NCBI GenBank assembly: GCA_015490695.1
Contig: WFXK01000295.1
Location: forward strand, 1-19,079
DNA: 19,079 bases
Direction of reading: 5' to 3'
Source of the DNA: Bacteroidota bacterium
GTDB taxonomy: Bacteria; Bacteroidota; Bacteroidia; SpSt-205; S141-50
Both the position numbers and the translations under genes were made by a program. Positions 16,351 through 19,079 of the stretch are shown piece after piece (positions within the stretch are counted from its first letter, which is position 1; each line of letters starts with the position of its first letter). The notes beneath the pieces are model-generated. The model was not told the DNA's origin. It searched no databases and saw only the letters and a list, made by a program, of their open reading frames with translations.

Positions 16351-17614
16351 AGCCCAACGTCCCGAACCCGCACAACCCATCAAAAAGCCTATAGTGCTAT
16401 GGAACGCTACTATACACACTGCAGAAGCACCTGCTATCCCTAATGCCGCACTCAAGATAGAACACCAACATATCGCTTTCATCAAACCTATTAAAGACAT
16501 TCAACCTCAAGATACGCAAAATGTTAAAATCATAGATGTAAGTGGTAAGCATATTTATCCCGGAATTATTGCGATGAATACTATTTTAGGTCTTCGGGAG
16601 ATTGATTTAGTTCGTGCAACGCATGATTTTCAAGAAACGGGGATGTGGACGCCAAACGTTCGGGCGTTAATCGCTTTTAATACAGACTCTAAGGTTATTC
16701 CTACAGTGCGTTTTAATGGAATTTTGCTTGCAGAGGTTGCCCCAAGAGGAAAGTTATTAGCAGGGAAAAGTGCTGTGGTACAATTAGATGCATGGAATTG
16801 GGAAGATGCTGCTGTTGTTCCCGAAGCAGGACTTCATCTTTATTGGTCCCCATCTTATAAACGACGAGGTTGGTGGGCAGACCCTAAAAGTAGTCAGTTT
16901 AATAAAGAGTATGAGAAAACCATAGTGCAGTTAACGCAGTTTTTCCAAGAGGCACAGCAATATTGTCGTCAACCCTCTGAGACGCATCCTAATCTTGCTT
17001 ATCAGTCATTGTGTCCTGTTTTTGAAAAACGTCAAAAACTTTTTATTCATGCTTTGAGTGCAAGAGATATTTTAGAAGCGCTTCATTGGGCGGAGCAGTG
17101 GGATGTTGCGGTTGTGTTGGTTGCGGGTGCTGCGGTTGCAACCCCCGAGGTTTTAGAAGCAATAAAGCAGCAGCAAGTTGCGGTTGTTTACACCGATGTT
17201 CATCATTTGCCGTTGTTGCCTTCAGATTCTCCTTTTGCGCCCTCAGCGGTTCCCGCTTTATTAAAAAAAGAAGGGATTTTATTTGCTTTGAGTCTGGGGA
17301 ACTCCTGGGAAGTTCGTAATTTACCATTTGCAGCAGGCACAGCACAAGCATGGGGACTGGATTCGCTCACAGCATTACAAAGTATTACTTTGAACCCAGC
17401 GAAAATCTTGGATATAGACCATCTTTATGGCAGTTTAGCCCCAGGTAAGCGGGCAACCTTAATTGTTTCGGAAGGCTCTATTATGGACATGGCAACAGCA
17501 AAAATCACTATGGCATTTATAGATGGACGCCCTATCTCTTTGGAAAGTCATCAAAAAACGCTTTATGAACGCTATTTGAAAAAGTATCAAAGCCAAGGGT
17601 TATTGCAGCATTAG
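16289..17614 (+). CDS. Exported amidohydrolase-like protein lacking the canonical metal-binding motif
   Basis: This is a 441-residue amidohydrolase-superfamily relative. I start it at the GTG at 16289: it gives a signal peptide (MKNLSVWAYLSKSLLIVATLKAQ), and its second codon is AAA like several neighbours. The reading frame is open further upstream (from 16184), but that part only shadows the preceding gene. The N-terminal barrel edge VLWNATIHTAEAPAIPNAALKI and HIYPGIIAMNTILGLREIDLVRAT correspond to the superfamily start, but the DxHxH is A95-M-N97-T-I99. WTPNVRALIAFNTDSKVIPTV and DAWNWEDAA are blocks I recognise from the same Bacteroidota protein group. The end AKILDIDHLYGSLAPGKRATLIVS matches the superfamily C-terminus. 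Direct linkage with the two-module hydrolase suggests that the products act together, perhaps as partner or regulatory subunit; this is inference. It stops 2 bases before the convergent neighbour. Confidence 0.82.
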   Translation: MKNLSVWAYLSKSLLIVATLKAQRPEPAQPIKKPIVLWNATIHTAEAPAIPNAALKIEHQHIAFIKPIKDIQPQDTQNVKIIDVSGKHIYPGIIAMNTILGLREIDLVRATHDFQETGMWTPNVRALIAFNTDSKVIPTVRFNGILLAEVAPRGKLLAGKSAVVQLDAWNWEDAAVVPEAGLHLYWSPSYKRRGWWADPKSSQFNKEYEKTIVQLTQFFQEAQQYCRQPSETHPNLAYQSLCPVFEKRQKLFIHALSARDILEALHWAEQWDVAVVLVAGAAVATPEVLEAIKQQQVAVVYTDVHHLPLLPSDSPFAPSAVPALLKKEGILFALSLGNSWEVRNLPFAAGTAQAWGLDSLTALQSITLNPAKILDIDHLYGSLAPGKRATLIVSEGSIMDMATAKITMAFIDGRPISLESHQKTLYERYLKKYQSQGLLQH

Positions 17615-17616
17615 AG

Positions 17617-19079
17617 TTATTTTCGGGCAGTTAATTTCTTTTGTTGTTCTAACTGGGCTTTGAGTTGTTGGTTTTCTTGTTTTAGTGTTTCAACTTCTTT
17701 TTCAAGGGTTTCTACTCGTTGATTGAGGGTTTGCACTAATTGATAGAGTTCTTTGATGCCGGCGATAGCTACGGGGGTTAGTTTGCCGTAGTCTATACCC
17801 ATAGGGTTGGTTTTGGGGTCGCCGTTGGGGTCTCCTGAGACAGCATAAGGATAAATTGGTTGGAGTTCTTGTGCGATAAATCCTACATCTTTCTTTCCTG
17901 GGGCGCTTTTCCATTCAAACATTCGTGGACGCATTTGTAGAATCAATCCGAGAGCACCGACAAAGTCTTCTATGTTGGTTTTAAGACGGGCATCGGAGGT
18001 GTTTTGGTATTGTACGCCACTACCTGCCAATCCTATAATTCTCCCACTTACCCCATTGTTATCCACGAAGGTAATGAATTCGTTATTGGTATTTGCATCT
18101 AAAGCATCTATACTGATTTTCAATCCATCGGCATTGTTATTATTGGCGCTGTTGCGGATATGGGCAACGTGATTGGTTCCTTGCATATCTTCAACATGGA
18201 GCTTAAACATAGGGTTAGGAATTCCTATTCCTACGTTACCGCTGAAGTAGTTGTATTGTTCTCCATTAACGTGGACTCCATAACGTGTACCGCTATTGAG
18301 CGCCATATTGATATTGAGTCCATAGGCGGTACCGGTGAACGTACCACCACCTAAGGGAGGGGGTACAGAGACGTAAATACCATAGTGGTTTGCTGAAGAA
18401 GCAGGAGCCTGTGCATCCAAGAAAATGCCATAATGTTGAGCGCCTGTACCATGGCTAGAAAGATAGAGGTAAAGGACATATTTGTCATTACTACCTCCAT
18501 AATAGTTATTCACTTGCACTGCTGCGTTAGTTGTCATATCGCCTACGGGAACCCAGACTTGCAATTGTCGTGAATTGTTTCCTGGGATACCGATTCCTAC
18601 ATGTCCTTCTACGTTTAATCCGTTGGGTTGAGGGGTTTTTGTAGCGTCGGCTGCCCAATTACTACCGATGATTGCACCGCCATTTACGGCGAATTTCGCT
18701 TGAGGTGGAGCACCAGGAGTAAAGTTTCCGATACCTACATTTCCATTGTCGTGGATATAAAGTCTCGGTACCAATCCTCCTAAAGGGTCAAATCCTAACA
18801 TTTGCATGATGACAGGGGCGTTTGATGCGGAAAATGCGCCATTAGCAAGCACTTCCCAGCGTGCTGCGGATATTTTAGACCCTGCCGCATCGTAACCTAT
18901 GAATTCTATTCTACCTAAGTTATCACCTGCTGCGGTTTGCCCTGGAGATGCTGCAGTCCCACGTCCCGAGTGCATTTCTATAGCATTTCCTGCACCTGCA
19001 CCATCATATGTCATTAAACGCAATAAGGTACTAGTGGCTATATTATCAGAAACCACTTTGATTTCTGGCATCACTCCAT
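17617..19079 (-). CDS. Tail-fibre-like protein with C-terminal S74 intramolecular chaperone domain (5' end outside window)
   Basis: The reading frame is open to the window edge, so the N-terminus (and any signal peptide) is missing; GTG and ATG codons at 19074 and 19071 are probably internal. Residue numbers count from 19074. The body is glycine- and asparagine-rich with three copies of G(N/H)VGIG (111-116, 158-163, 279-284) and four YG(I/L/V) strands (215, 231, 251, 265), typical of trimeric beta-helical fibres. The C-terminus has the S74 (endosialidase chaperone) signature: TSDARLKTNIEDF with Ser360-Asp361 as the expected self-cleavage dyad, MRPRMFEWKS, KKDVGFIAQELQPIYPYAV and GIDYGKLTPVAIAGIKEL. 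A leucine-heptad coiled coil (about 440-478) ends the protein. Such domains trimerise the fibre and then usually cleave off. Bacteroidota chromosomes carry many non-phage versions; no other phage gene is nearby, so this is likely a host surface protein. Confidence 0.85.
   Translation of the reverse strand, partial: GVMPEIKVVSDNIATSTLLRLMTYDGAGAGNAIEMHSGRGTAASPGQTAAGDNLGRIEFIGYDAAGSKISAARWEVLANGAFSASNAPVIMQMLGFDPLGGLVPRLYIHDNGNVGIGNFTPGAPPQAKFAVNGGAIIGSNWAADATKTPQPNGLNVEGHVGIGIPGNNSRQLQVWVPVGDMTTNAAVQVNNYYGGSNDKYVLYLYLSSHGTGAQHYGIFLDAQAPASSANHYGIYVSVPPPLGGGTFTGTAYGLNINMALNSGTRYGVHVNGEQYNYFSGNVGIGIPNPMFKLHVEDMQGTNHVAHIRNSANNNNADGLKISIDALDANTNNEFITFVDNNGVSGRIIGLAGSGVQYQNTSDARLKTNIEDFVGALGLILQMRPRMFEWKSAPGKKDVGFIAQELQPIYPYAVSGDPNGDPKTNPMGIDYGKLTPVAIAGIKELYQLVQTLNQRVETLEKEVETLKQENQQLKAQLEQQKKLTARK

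Noticed and set aside
17043..17351. A glutamine/proline-rich minus-strand frame and a glycine/cysteine-rich plus-strand frame inside the second amidohydrolase gene
   Set aside because: Both are low-complexity products of reading the alanine/valine-rich coding sequence in wrong frames.
17600..17640. Terminator between the convergent stops at 17614 and 17617
   Set aside because: No stable stem-loop is visible; the T-rich stretch that follows lies inside the S74 gene.
17617..19079. Prophage or phage tail-fibre module
   Set aside because: Only the S74 domain suggests phage; the rest of the window is core genome, and such proteins are common on Bacteroidota chromosomes.

Overview
This window looks like chromosomal DNA of a member of the Bacteroidota. 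The reasons are a large C25-peptidase protein of the type IX secretion (T9SS) PorU2 kind, a formimidoylglutamase C-terminus of the type seen in this phylum, the phylum's typical paired amidohydrolase genes, promoter-like TTTG / TAnnTTTG elements in place of the usual -35/-10 pair, and start codons without Shine-Dalgarno sequences. I cannot place it below phylum. The base composition is AT-leaning and looks even throughout. I see no mobile element, CRISPR array, tRNA or rRNA. It is densely packed core genome: adjacent genes mostly overlap by 4 to 62 bases, and no non-coding stretch exceeds about 100 bases.

Layout. Bases 1-282 hold the C-terminal end of an arginase/formimidoylglutamase-family protein. 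After a 99-base gap with a good Bacteroidota-type promoter comes a plus-strand unit: porU2 (382-5253), a TrmH-like SpoU RNA 2'-O-methyltransferase (5250-5975) and a short RecO (5920-6480). It meets, tail to tail with a 17-base overlap, a minus-strand operon that reads in transcription order thyA, folA, an outer-membrane beta-barrel-like protein, and an Upf1/IGHMBP2-like helicase (10372 down to 6464). Every junction in that operon is a 4-base stop/start overlap. Divergent from thyA is gcvT, followed by a ComB-like phosphatase and an RlmI-like methyltransferase (10415-13406). A new promoter then precedes two amidohydrolase-superfamily genes (13441-17614). A minus-strand protein with a C-terminal S74 chaperone domain (17617-19079, cut by the window edge) converges on them with a 2-base gap.

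How the genes fit together. ThyA, FolA and GcvT form a one-carbon cluster. GcvT makes 5,10-methylene-THF, ThyA consumes it to make dTMP and leaves dihydrofolate, and FolA returns that to THF. The thyA and gcvT starts are separated by only about 40 bases, which carry two inverted, back-to-back -7-like boxes. The two amidohydrolase genes encode three related modules. Only the middle one keeps the metal-binding HxH; the flanking two have lost it. PorU2, the barrel protein, the amidohydrolases and perhaps the S74 protein are probably exported.

The most unusual points are the shared symmetric thyA/gcvT promoter, -7 boxes lying so close to start codons that leaderless mRNAs are implied, the three-module amidohydrolase pair with two degenerate modules, a ComB homologue with no visible coenzyme M pathway, and a strongly shortened RecO. 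I found no clearly new defence or mobile system.
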